Of a DNA stretch of 64,000 bases, positions 8,610-15,813 are shown in pieces. Under the pieces are notes generated by a model. The model was not told the origin of the DNA and did no database searches. It was given only the letters and a program-made list of their open reading frames with translations. A program made the position numbers and the translations under genes. Numbering within the stretch: position 1 is the stretch's first letter; each line of letters begins with the position of its first letter. Source of the DNA: Komagataeibacter xylinus (GTDB lineage: Bacteria > Pseudomonadota > Alphaproteobacteria > Acetobacterales > Acetobacteraceae); NCBI RefSeq assembly GCF_031081985.1, contig NZ_JARWSK010000001.1, forward strand, positions 558,001-622,000. Reading direction: 5' to 3'.

Positions 8610-9431
8610 ATGTCGTACGTGCCCCTGTTAAAAAGAATGGACCGATCTGACTCTTCCCGGCTGGACAGTCTTGCGCAAGAGTTCAGGACAGCCAGGCCAT
8701 TTCCACATCTGGTCATGGACGGAATGTTCTGTGATTCCCTGCTGAACGAAGCGTTGCAGGCTTTTAATCTCGATCATGTAAACAATATAAATGTATTCCA
8801 GAACCAGCTTCAGTCAAAGCGTTCGACCAGCACACAATCCGTCATGCCTACCGCAATACAACGGTATTTTGATATTGTGAACGGTGCACCGTTCCTCAGG
8901 CTGCTGACCAGATTGACAGGAATCACGAATCTGCTTCCCGACCCTTATCTTTATGGGGGCGGCATGCATGAAGTCGCGGGGCAGGGACATTTTCAGGTCC
9001 ATACCGATTTTCGTTATCATCCCCATACGTGTCTGGAAAATCGCCTAGCTTTGCTGACTTACCTCAATCATGACTGGAAGCCGGAATATGGCGGCCTGCT
9101 GGAACTGTGGCAGAAAAATCCAACCCGGCCTGTCAGAAAAATTGTTCCCCGGTTCGGACGCAGCGTTCTCATGCTCCAGTCGCCTGTTTCATGGCATGGA
9201 CACCCCCAAGCGGCGCGAACAGGGTATCTACGGCGGACACTCATTACATATTTTTATACGGCACCAAAAATAAAAGCTGACAGAACAGAACAAAGCACGA
9301 TCTATCTATCCAACAGCGGACAATCGACCATGCAGAGAGCGGAAATCCTCATACGGAACATACTTCCGCATTTTGTTATTGATACAGCAAGATGGATACG
9401 GCACAGAAAACGTAAGCAAAACTTTAGATAA
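8610..9431 (+). CDS. 2OG-Fe(II) oxygenase family protein
   Basis: 273 residues. The middle shows the facial triad of 2-oxoglutarate/Fe(II) dioxygenases: H-x-D in GHFQVHTDFRYHP (about residues 128-140), a distal His in SPVSWHGHPQ (about 195), and the 2-oxoglutarate-binding Arg in YLRRTLITYFY (about 207-217). The family hydroxylates proteins or small molecules; prolyl-hydroxylase-like members are often linked to modification of surface or metabolite substrates, and the substrate here is unknown. The start with a GGATAG site before ATG 8610 is preferred; ATG 8640 is an alternative. The C-terminus is basic (RWIRHRKRKQNFR). Same strand as the NERD-like gene, 86 bp downstream of it. Confidence 0.8.
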   Translation: MSYVPLLKRMDRSDSSRLDSLAQEFRTARPFPHLVMDGMFCDSLLNEALQAFNLDHVNNINVFQNQLQSKRSTSTQSVMPTAIQRYFDIVNGAPFLRLLTRLTGITNLLPDPYLYGGGMHEVAGQGHFQVHTDFRYHPHTCLENRLALLTYLNHDWKPEYGGLLELWQKNPTRPVRKIVPRFGRSVLMLQSPVSWHGHPQAARTGYLRRTLITYFYTAPKIKADRTEQSTIYLSNSGQSTMQRAEILIRNILPHFVIDTARWIRHRKRKQNFR

Positions 9432-9559
9432 AATTTTAATTGAGAGCCATATCCTACAAATTATCGTTAAGCCTGTGATCATAGGATGGCTCGCTCGAAC
9501 TGTCAGGTCGTTCAGAATGTGCCCAGCATATTCGCAATGCCGCCAGTAATTAAACTTGT

Positions 9560-9691
9560 AGCAGGTGGGACCGGATCGATCAGGCCGAGCCGGACAACCT
9601 GCTTGACAGGATGAAGGCGGTCCTGTTCCTGCTGAAGATCAAGAAGAACCGGGGCATCTGCCCTCGCGTCGATCAGGCGCGGCAGAACTAG
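9560..9691 (+). pseudogene. unidentified gene remnant (3' end)
   Basis: The interval 9432-9790 holds no complete gene. Within it one frame reads WDRIDQAEPDNLLDRMKAVL and continues through KIKKNRGICPRVDQARQN to a TAG stop at 9689-9691. Its composition is that of a normal coding sequence, but the frame has a stop just upstream and no start codon, so it is probably the C-terminal end of a gene lost by rearrangement. I do not recognise the family. It is convergent with the small gene at 9791-9967. Confidence 0.35.
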
Positions 9692-9790
9692 CTGCGACGG
9701 AGACAGGTCATGTCGTTGAGGGCGAAGAAGATGAGGAAGCGTGAGTTGATCGCGTAGAAAACTAGGCGGCTCCAGGTGGAGCGATCTAAC

Positions 9791-9967
9791 TTACACCGGA
9801 TGCCAGCTTGACAATTGACGCCGGGCCATATCCATAAACTTTTCCTTTTCATCTTCTGTGGCGCCGCCGGATGTGAAATTCGACGTGACCTCCCATTTCC
9901 GAAATGGATAGCGTTGTGAAAACAATTTCTTTGCGAGGTATTCAATATCACCGTCGCGGATGAACAA
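9791..9967 (-). CDS. small protein (58 aa), TTG start, downstream of the AHL synthase
   Basis: A 58-residue frame starting TTG at 9967, preceded by AGGAG with a 7-base spacer, and ending TAA at 9791-9793. The protein begins MFIRDGDIEYLAKKLFSQRY and ends in an amphipathic, charged stretch (EDEKEKFMDMARRQ) before LSSWHPV. No signal peptide or membrane segment; likely a small soluble cytoplasmic protein. It starts 21 bases after the previous small gene and runs the same way as ginI, so it is probably the last gene of the ginI transcript. Function unknown. In the published Komagataeibacter intermedius locus ginI is co-transcribed with a short gene, ginA (89 residues as I recall); this may be a counterpart or an extra gene. 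Confidence 0.6.
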   Translation of the reverse strand: MFIRDGDIEYLAKKLFSQRYPFRKWEVTSNFTSGGATEDEKEKFMDMARRQLSSWHPV

Positions 9968-9988
9968 TTTATTACTCCTATTAAAATT

Positions 9989-10135
9989 TTATTTATTTAT
10001 TTCAATATTTATTATTATTTCTGTGATGGAAAGCGAGTTATCAGTCTGTGTTAGACCGCACCTTCTTGCTTCTTCGCGCAGAAACGATAACGCGGCTTTA
10101 ATATCGTTTGCTTTCGTTTTCGTATCTTCATTCAT
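9989..10135 (-). CDS. small protein (48 aa) in the ginI operon, possible GinA counterpart
   Basis: A 48-residue frame starting at ATG 10135, four bases after the ginI stop codon; an upstream in-frame ATG at 10186 inside ginI would give 65 residues. The sequence MNEDTKTKANDIKAALSFLR continues EEARRCGLTQTDNSL and ends in a lysine-rich tail. It looks like a helical soluble peptide. Its place directly behind an AHL synthase matches that of ginA, a short gene reported after ginI in K. intermedius and linked to control of oxidative fermentation. Homology is inferred from position and size only, not from alignment. No strong ribosome binding site precedes either start, so coupling to ginI translation is likely. 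Confidence 0.6.
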   Translation of the reverse strand: MNEDTKTKANDIKAALSFLREEARRCGLTQTDNSLSITEIIINIEINK

Positions 10136-10139
10136 ATTG

Positions 10140-10769
10140 TTATGCTGCATTCTGGTGCTCAATGCTGTCATTATTGAGAACGGCATAGTGGATATTTAGC
10201 TTTGCTCGCGCCTTATCAAGAATATCCTGCGAGACGGGCACTACGGCAGAAGCGACATCATGGCCTGATGGAAGCGTCTTTCTCATGTGAATATGGGCTT
10301 CTACACCGGCTCCGGGTACAATCCGCTTGAGAACGCCCCACGCGGTTAGGAACAGATAGGTGTCAATCCCATTCAGAACCGAAAACTCAATGCATGCCAG
10401 GATCAGTTCGGCCGAAATCTGCTTGCGCAGGGATAGCGACATGTTGCGCTCGACGCCAAAACGGGTGATTTCCCATACGTTCGGCCCAGAGAGAACAATC
10501 GGATTGGGCATCATATCGGGCCAGAGTGTTTCCAGCATGTAAGGCCGGTTTGTTGGCAGCAGACGGACCATACCCCTGACCACGCCAGCGACATCGCGCC
10601 ACACAAGATAGACGGAGGCAGGAGTATCGAACTGGTCGTATTCCATACCTTTGTAGAAAGGAACTTCCCACTGCTCATTGGCCACAAAATGGCGGTAGCG
10701 AAACCTAAACTGCTCAGCGAGGGCTGTTCCGCACCAATGGGCGTTTTCAACGGTTACGACTTCTATCAT
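10140..10769 (-). CDS. ginI: acyl-homoserine-lactone synthase (LuxI/GinI family)
   Basis: 209 residues. LuxI-type enzymes make N-acyl-homoserine lactones from S-adenosylmethionine and acyl-ACP. The invariant residues are visible: the Arg and Phe of FRYRHFV, the Trp of NEQW, both Asp of MEYDQFDT, the Arg of RGMVRLLP, and the Glu and Arg of VWEITRFGV. Start ATG 10769 is preferred because AGAGGG lies 7 bases upstream; the longer frame from 10808 would have 13 more residues and a poorer site. A lux-box palindrome lies 59 bp upstream of the start, so auto-induction by GinR is expected. The gene lies just after ginR on the same strand and before two very small genes. Confidence 0.95.
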   Translation of the reverse strand: MIEVVTVENAHWCGTALAEQFRFRYRHFVANEQWEVPFYKGMEYDQFDTPASVYLVWRDVAGVVRGMVRLLPTNRPYMLETLWPDMMPNPIVLSGPNVWEITRFGVERNMSLSLRKQISAELILACIEFSVLNGIDTYLFLTAWGVLKRIVPGAGVEAHIHMRKTLPSGHDVASAVVPVSQDILDKARAKLNIHYAVLNNDSIEHQNAA

Positions 10770-10827
10770 GGATACGCCCTCTTGCTGTTGGGTAAGAGGA
10801 TTATTCATGAAAATCGACAGTCAGGTT

Positions 10828-10847
10828 ACCTGTCAGGTCTGACAGGT
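10828..10847 (-). promoter_or_regulatory. lux box (LuxR/GinR-binding palindrome) for ginI
   Basis: On the plus strand the site reads ACCTGTCAGGTCTGACAGGT: perfect 8-bp arms (ACCTGTCA/TGACAGGT) around a 4-bp centre. This is very close to the Vibrio fischeri lux box, differing only inside. It begins right after the ginR stop codon and ends 59 bp before the ginI ATG. On the minus strand an AT-rich GAATAAT lies about 30 bp downstream and could be the -10, placing the box near -35 to -42 as for activator sites. Inference: GinR with AHL activates ginI here. Confidence 0.85.
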
Positions 10848-10848
10848 T

Positions 10849-11559
10849 TTACAGTTCAATCAGACCGGCGCAGATGGCCTTCACCACACCCATGATACGA
10901 TTTGTACATTTCAGCTTCAGCAATGCATTGTTGATATGGAAATTAACGGTTCTCTCACTGACACCAACAATCATCCCGGTTTCCCATGAGCTTTTACCCT
11001 TGGCTGTCCATCTCAGACATTCTTTTTCACGCGGAGTAAGAATAGGGACCAACACATCTGCCGGTTCATCCAGCTTTTTATAACTGGTAATGAAAAAATT
11101 AGATAAGGCACGCAGATAAATTTCAACTTCTTGATCTAAGTTTTTGTCTGTAAATGCAAAACATATGGCATAAACCAATCTGTCATGTGTATGGAATGGT
11201 ATTGTCATTCCCTTTTTTATACCAAATTCTGATACATCCCTGATTATCTTTTTTTCTTTTTTGTTTATATTGCGTATTTCATGCCAGAAATACGGATGAC
11301 TCATAAATCTAGATTTTTTTATTATTGGATCAGAAATTATATAATTATTCTCAATATAAAAATTTACCCATTCCTCTGGATAGCCGACATGTATGAAATT
11401 TTCCTTAGGGTCTTCAGTCCTGTTTAATTCCACAATGGTTATATGGACGCCGCCAACGGTCAGGGCGGCGTCAAGGTAGGCAGTTAGAAGATCGTGTTTG
11501 GTGCTTGCGTTCTCGAAGTCATGCAGCTTCGATAGGAGGTCGATTGTCAATCCCGCCAT
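10849..11559 (-). CDS. ginR: LuxR-family quorum-sensing regulator (GinR type)
   Basis: 236 residues with an N-terminal autoinducer-binding domain (about 20-165) and a C-terminal LuxR helix-turn-helix (about 172-230). The conserved ligand-pocket residues of the TraR/LuxR group are present: Trp and Tyr in EEWVNFYIENNY, Asp-Pro in SDPII, Trp in YFWHE and Gly in KKGMTIPF. The HTH shows LTPREKECLRWTAKGKSSWE with the expected Glu and Gly, followed by VSERTVNFHINNALLKL. The gene is strikingly AT-rich compared with its neighbours, a sign of transfer. It precedes ginI, with the lux box between them. Confidence 0.95.
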   Translation of the reverse strand: MAGLTIDLLSKLHDFENASTKHDLLTAYLDAALTVGGVHITIVELNRTEDPKENFIHVGYPEEWVNFYIENNYIISDPIIKKSRFMSHPYFWHEIRNINKKEKKIIRDVSEFGIKKGMTIPFHTHDRLVYAICFAFTDKNLDQEVEIYLRALSNFFITSYKKLDEPADVLVPILTPREKECLRWTAKGKSSWETGMIVGVSERTVNFHINNALLKLKCTNRIMGVVKAICAGLIEL

Positions 11560-11720
11560 CTATTGCGTTGCCCCATGATGCCATTCAAGGATAAACCTAA
11601 ATTATATGATATCCTTATTCTATATATTTATGACCGCACTCACCATTATGGTAGTTTGGCTCGCTTTTGAGGCCGGAAACCAGATCATTCCATCCTGCCC
11701 CGGCGACACTGTGTTATGGT

Positions 11721-12241
11721 TCAACCAGAACACCCACTTTTATCACCTGCCGGGCTGACGTGCCCCCGAGACCCTTGTCTGGCGACCTGATCCGGTGTCC
11801 TGCTATTCAGTTGAGAATGTGGGCGTACCGTATTGTAGTCTTCCCGCCAGTCAGCCAGAATCCGGCGGGCATGCGTCAGGGACGTGAACAGCGTTTCATT
11901 GAGACATTCATCCCTGAGCCGACCATTGAAGCTTTCGACAAACCCGTTTTGCTGCGGCTTCCCCGGGGCGATATAATGCCATTCGATCTGCATCCCGTCG
12001 GCCCATTTCAAAATGGCATGGGATGTGAATTCCGTCCCGTTGTCGCTGACAATCATGAGGGGTTTGCCATATCGCTCCACCAGAGCTGTCAGTTCCCGCG
12101 CCACACGTGCGCCTGACAGCGATGTGTCGGCAACCAATGCCAGGTTTTTTCCGGCTGAAATCGTCGATAACAGCCAGAATGCGGAACCGGCGGCCACAGA
12201 TCAGGGCGTCAGACACAAAATCCAGACTCCAGCGCTGCCTA
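11721..12241 (-). pseudogene. IS3-family transposase OrfB remnant, frameshifted and truncated
   Basis: The minus strand encodes the C-terminal integrase core (rve) of an IS3-type Orf[11 protein letters not shown], then [37 protein letters not shown] and [13 protein letters not shown], giving the DDE pattern. Near 12150 a run of A has one extra base, so [12 protein letters not shown] is out of frame with [12 protein letters not shown]. The 5' part is cut at 12241 by the IS5-type element that follows. The remaining piece is inactive. The 161 bp between this gene and ginR is AT-rich near ginR and holds the likely ginR promoter region, without a site I can define. Confidence 0.8.
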
Positions 12242-13088
12242 GGCTCAGGACCTATTAATTTGTTGAACTGAGTAGGGCATTGTGATTCACAGGCTTACCG
12301 ATGGAGGTGAGGCTGTGAGTGAGGTATTTTTACTATCTGAGAGCCAGATGGAGCGGATTGAGCCGTTTTTCCCTCTGGCGCACGGAGTGCCACGGGTGGA
12401 TGACCGGCGTGTTCTGAGCGGGATCGTTTATGTGATCCGCAACGGCCTTCAGTGGAAAGACGCCCCGAAAGCGTATGGTCCGCACAAGACTTTGTATAAT
12501 CGCTTCATCCGGTGGAGCCGCCTGGGTGTCTTTGACCGGATCTTCGTCGCCCTGACAGAACAGGCTGGCCGTTCGAAGCGCCTGATGATTGATGCAACAC
12601 ATCTCAAGGCGCACCGGACATCAGCCTCCCTGCTTAAAAAGGGGGTTTTCCCCGCCATATCGGACGCACGAAAGGCGGCCTGAACTCAAAACTCCATGCC
12701 GTGTGCGATGGTCTGGGTCGGCCTGTCCGTCTTCATCTGACTACGGGACAGATCAGTGACTTCAGAAGCGCAGATGTGCTTCTGGCCGATCTCCCCGACG
12801 AGACGGAAGAAGTCATCGGGAACAGAGGCTATGACAGCAACCGGATCAGGTTATCGCTTGCAGAACGCAATATCACTGCCTGTATTCCCCCGAAAAAGAA
12901 CCGGAAAATAAAGCTGCCTTACAACTGGCATCTCTATAAAAAGCGTCACCTTATCGAAAACATGTTCGCAAAGCTGAAAGACTGGCGGCGTGTTGTGACC
13001 AGATACGACCGCTGTGCTCATACATTCATGTCTGCAATCCACATCGCAGCAAACTTCATCTTCTATCTCAAATAATGAGTCCTGAGCC
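12242..13088 (+). mobile_element. IS5-family insertion sequence, copy 3 (full length)
   Basis: 847 bp, with terminal inverted repeats GGCTCAGGACCTATT at the left and GGCTCAGGACTCATTATTTG read inward at the right, and TA next to both ends. It interrupts the IS3 remnant on one side and an integrase gene on the other. It is a relative of copy 1, clearly similar but not identical in protein, and lies in the opposite orientation. The two copies bracket the 9.2-kb segment that carries the recombinase, the cyclic di-GMP gene and the quorum-sensing locus. Confidence 0.88.
12282..13075 (+). CDS. IS5-family transposase, two frames joined by -1 frameshift
   Basis: Frame A (12282-12683) carries the N-terminal SESQMERIEPFFPLAHG motif, DDRRVLSGIVYVIRNGLQW and the first catalytic Asp (DATHLKAHRT). 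Frame B (starting before 12701, ending 13075) carries GNRGYDSNR and KKRHLIENMFAKLKDWRR with the catalytic Glu. Frame B is -1 relative to A; the CTTAAAAAGGGGGTTTT stretch near 12635 is a candidate slippery site. A GTG at 12315 (VSEVFLLSESQ) may be the true start. Where relatives have G-D-R-G-Y-D, this copy has G-N-R-G-Y-D, so the second catalytic Asp may be lost and the element inactive despite its full length. Confidence 0.8.
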
Positions 13089-13090
13089 TA

Positions 13091-14101
13091 CGCACAACTG
13101 ATGCGCGGGAAGCGGAAAGGCGGGTAAAGGCCTTCCGCCTCCGGCTCGAGCGCGCGGCCCTGGACGTGCCGGGCGAGTAATCATGGAAGGCTGCCGTGGT
13201 GCGCTGGTCGACCGAGGGGCTGGACGGCGTGAAGGACTCAGTCCGCACGCGCTACCTGTCGAGCATCCGCCGGTTTGACGAGCGCTTCGGCTCCCTGCTG
13301 GTGGCCTCCATCACCACGCGCGACATTGCCGACTGGATCAGCGACCGCAAGCGTATCGGCTCGGTCAGACTTCACGGGGAGGGAAAACAGATTTCCAACG
13401 CCTCCATCCAGCGCGACCTGACCGCGCTCTCGCGCCTGCTGAGCTTCTGCTGCTCGATCGGCTGGCGCACGGACAATCCGGTCCAGGCCTTCGACCGCAC
13501 GATCATCCGCGAGCGGCGCGAGCCCAGGCGGCCACCCACGCGCCGGGAAATCCAGACCGCCATCGATGCGGCCCCACCCGGTATCGCGGGTATCCTGACC
13601 CTGCTGGCAGAGACCGGCATGCGGATGAACGAGGCGGTAATGCTCGAGCGCTGGCAGGTGGACAGCCCCAAGCGCCAGATCCTGCTGACCAAAACCAAGA
13701 CCAGCAGGCCGCGCACCATCAGCTGGCACACGCCCGGCGGCAACGCCACCGGGGCACTGGAGCAGGGGGCAGCAACTGGCTTTCTCTATACGAGCAGCAC
13801 CACAGGCAAGCCGTTCGCCAATTTCTCATCCAACCACGCCCAGATCATGCGGCGCATCCAGCGCGACAATCCACTGTTTAGGCGCTTCGGGGTGCATGAC
13901 CTGCGGCATGCCTTCGCGGTGCGCTGGCTGAAGGAAGGAGGGAATATCTATCGCCTGTCCCGCCACCTTGGACACAGTTCCGTGAAGGTAACAGAACAGA
14001 ACTATCTGGGGTTCCTGACCGTGGAGGAACAGGAGCGGGTCCAGTTCCAGGCAGAGCAGATTTTTGCGGCAGGTACCACAATTGCTACCACACCGGCCTG
14101 A
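13091..14101 (+). pseudogene. tyrosine-type phage integrase, N-terminus truncated by IS and stop codon
   Basis: The open frame from GTG 13196 to 14101 (301 residues) holds the core-binding domain and the complete catalytic domain of a tyrosine recombinase: Arg in TGMRMNEA, Lys in TKTKTSRPR, HDLRHAFA with His and Arg, HLGHSSVKVTEQNYLGF with His and the Tyr nucleophile. Upstream the same frame continues as REAERRVKAFRLRLERAALD then VPGE, followed by an in-frame TAA at 13178-13180, and the IS element at 13088 cuts off what lay before. So the arm-binding N-terminus is lost. The remaining part may still be made. It points towards the tRNA-Ser gene about 70 bp downstream, the classical place for an island integrase. 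Confidence 0.85.
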
Positions 14102-14122
14102 AAAACCGTCCAGAAACGACCA

Positions 14123-14142
14123 AAGCGCCCCGTGGGGCGCTT
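14123..14142. terminator. hairpin between integrase and tRNA-Ser
   Basis: The palindrome AAGCGCCCCGTGGGGCGCTT has 9-bp arms and a 2-base loop, 21 bp after the integrase stop. T-tracts on either side are weak, so it may be a terminator or only a hairpin. Confidence 0.5.
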
Positions 14143-14172
14143 GGCAATTTCCTGTTTATTTACAAGAAGTTC

Positions 14173-14265
14173 TGGCGGAGGGGAAGGGATTCGAACCCTC
14201 GATACGACTTGACATCGTATAACGGTTTAGCAAACCGCCGCCTTCAGCCACTCGGCCACCCCTCC
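14173..14265 (-). tRNA. tRNA-Ser (anticodon GCU)
   Basis: 93 nt including an encoded CCA. The acceptor stem pairs GGAGGGG with CCCCTCC, discriminator G, then CCA. The anticodon arm CGGTTTGCTAAACCG gives GCU, and the long variable arm and GGTTCGAATCC T-arm are typical of tRNA-Ser. Its 3' end faces the integrase gene, the usual geometry for a genomic island integrated at a tRNA 3' end. A second copy of the 3' end (attR) was not seen elsewhere in the window. Confidence 0.97.
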
Positions 14266-14364
14266 GCCGAAGAGCGCGCATTATAAGTAACACGGCGTTT
14301 GCAGGGCTGCTTCTATCGTGTTGCGGCAACCCTGCATAGCCCTAAAATGCGTTAAAGCCCGTTT

Positions 14365-15813
14365 TTACAAAACTTTTTTCAGGGCTTCATTCACCATGGC
14401 CGGATTGGCCTTGCCCGCCATGGCTTTCATCACCTGGCCAACAAAAAAGCCGAACAGCCGGTCCTTGCCGCCACGGTATTCTTCCACCTTGTCGGCATTA
14501 CGCGCCATCACGTCAGCTACAGCAGCATCAATCGCGCCGGTGTCGGTCACCTGCTTCAGGCCCTTGCGCTCCACAATGGCGGCGGCGCTGTCGCCGGTTT
14601 CGAGCATGTCCTCGAACACTTCCTTGGCGATCTTGCCATTGATGGTCTTGTCCGACACCAGATCCAGCATGCCACCAAGTGCCGCAGCCGAGATCGGGCT
14701 ATCGGTAATGGTGCGGCCGGTGCGGTTGAGCGCGCCAAACAGGTCGCCCGTTACCCAGTTAGCAGCAAGGCGGGCATCGCGGCCCTTGGCCACTTCCTCG
14801 TAATAATCGGCAATGGCCTGCTCGGCCACCAGCACGCTGGCATCGTAGCGGGGGATGCCATATTCCTTGATGAAGCGGTCGCGCTTGTCATCCGGCAGTT
14901 CGGGCAGGGCACGCTCCAGTTCGTCCACCCATTCCTGCTCCACCACCAGCGGCAGCAGGTCAGGGTCGGGGAAGTAACGGTAATCGTGCGCGTCTTCCTT
15001 GCTGCGCAGCGAGCGGGTCTCGTTACGCGAGGGGTCGAACAGGCGCGTTTCCTGATCCACTTCGCCGCCATCTTCCCACACCTCGATCTGCCGGGTGGCC
15101 TCGACCTCGATGGCGTGCATGACATAACGGATCGAGTTGACGTTCTTGATCTCGCAGCGCGTGCGGAACGGCTCGCCCGCCTTGCGCACCGACACGTTCA
15201 CATCGGCACGCATGGACCCTTCCTCCATGTTGCCATCGCACGTGCCCAGGTAACGCAGGATCTGGCGCAGCTTGCGCAGGTAGGCGCCAGCCTCCTCGGG
15301 GCAGCGGATGTCCGGCTCGCTCACGATCTCCATCAGCGCCACGCCAGCGCGGTTGAGGTCGATGAAGGAGCGGGCGGGGTCCTGGTCATGCATGGACTTG
15401 CCCGCATCCTGCTCCATGTGCAGGCGCGTGATGCCGATATGGCGCACGGTGCCATCGGCCAGTTCGATCTCGACCGTGCCTTCACCCACGATCGGGTGGG
15501 TGAACTGGCTGATCTGGTAGCCCGTGGGCAGGTCGGCATAGAAGTAGTTCTTGCGGTCGAACCGGCTTTCCAGATTGATGCGCGCGCGCAGGCCGAGGCC
15601 CGTGCGGATGGCCTGGGCCACACATTCCTGGTTCAGCACCGGCAGCATGCCCGGAAAGCCCGCATCGACCAGGCTCACATGCGTGTTCGGCTCACCGCCA
15701 TAGGACGCCGATGCCCCGGAGAACAGCTTGGAATGGCTGATGACCTGCGCATGAACCTCAAGGCCCACCACGATTTCCCAAGCGCCGGTCTTGCCTTCGA
15801 TCGTGTAGGTCAT
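14365..15813 (-). CDS. gatB: Asp-tRNA(Asn)/Glu-tRNA(Gln) amidotransferase subunit B
   Basis: 482 residues, normal length. GatB selects the misacylated tRNA and, with GatA and GatC, converts Glu-tRNA(Gln) (and Asp-tRNA(Asn)) into the amidated forms. The N-terminus shows the family start [12 protein letters not shown] and then SKLFSGAS; the GatB signature region [15 protein letters not shown] is present, followed by the helical tail domain (about 330-482). The ATG overlaps the gatA stop by four bases (ATGA), so the genes form the operon gatC-gatA-gatB. Confidence 0.97.
   Translation of the reverse strand: MTYTIEGKTGAWEIVVGLEVHAQVISHSKLFSGASASYGGEPNTHVSLVDAGFPGMLPVLNQECVAQAIRTGLGLRARINLESRFDRKNYFYADLPTGYQISQFTHPIVGEGTVEIELADGTVRHIGITRLHMEQDAGKSMHDQDPARSFIDLNRAGVALMEIVSEPDIRCPEEAGAYLRKLRQILRYLGTCDGNMEEGSMRADVNVSVRKAGEPFRTRCEIKNVNSIRYVMHAIEVEATRQIEVWEDGGEVDQETRLFDPSRNETRSLRSKEDAHDYRYFPDPDLLPLVVEQEWVDELERALPELPDDKRDRFIKEYGIPRYDASVLVAEQAIADYYEEVAKGRDARLAANWVTGDLFGALNRTGRTITDSPISAAALGGMLDLVSDKTINGKIAKEVFEDMLETGDSAAAIVERKGLKQVTDTGAIDAAVADVMARNADKVEEYRGGKDRLFGFFVGQVMKAMAGKANPAMVNEALKKVL

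Noticed and set aside
13196-14101. Integrase as an intact gene starting at GTG 13196
   Set aside because: Coding-like sequence continues in the same frame upstream of an in-frame TAA, so the 301-residue frame is a truncated form.
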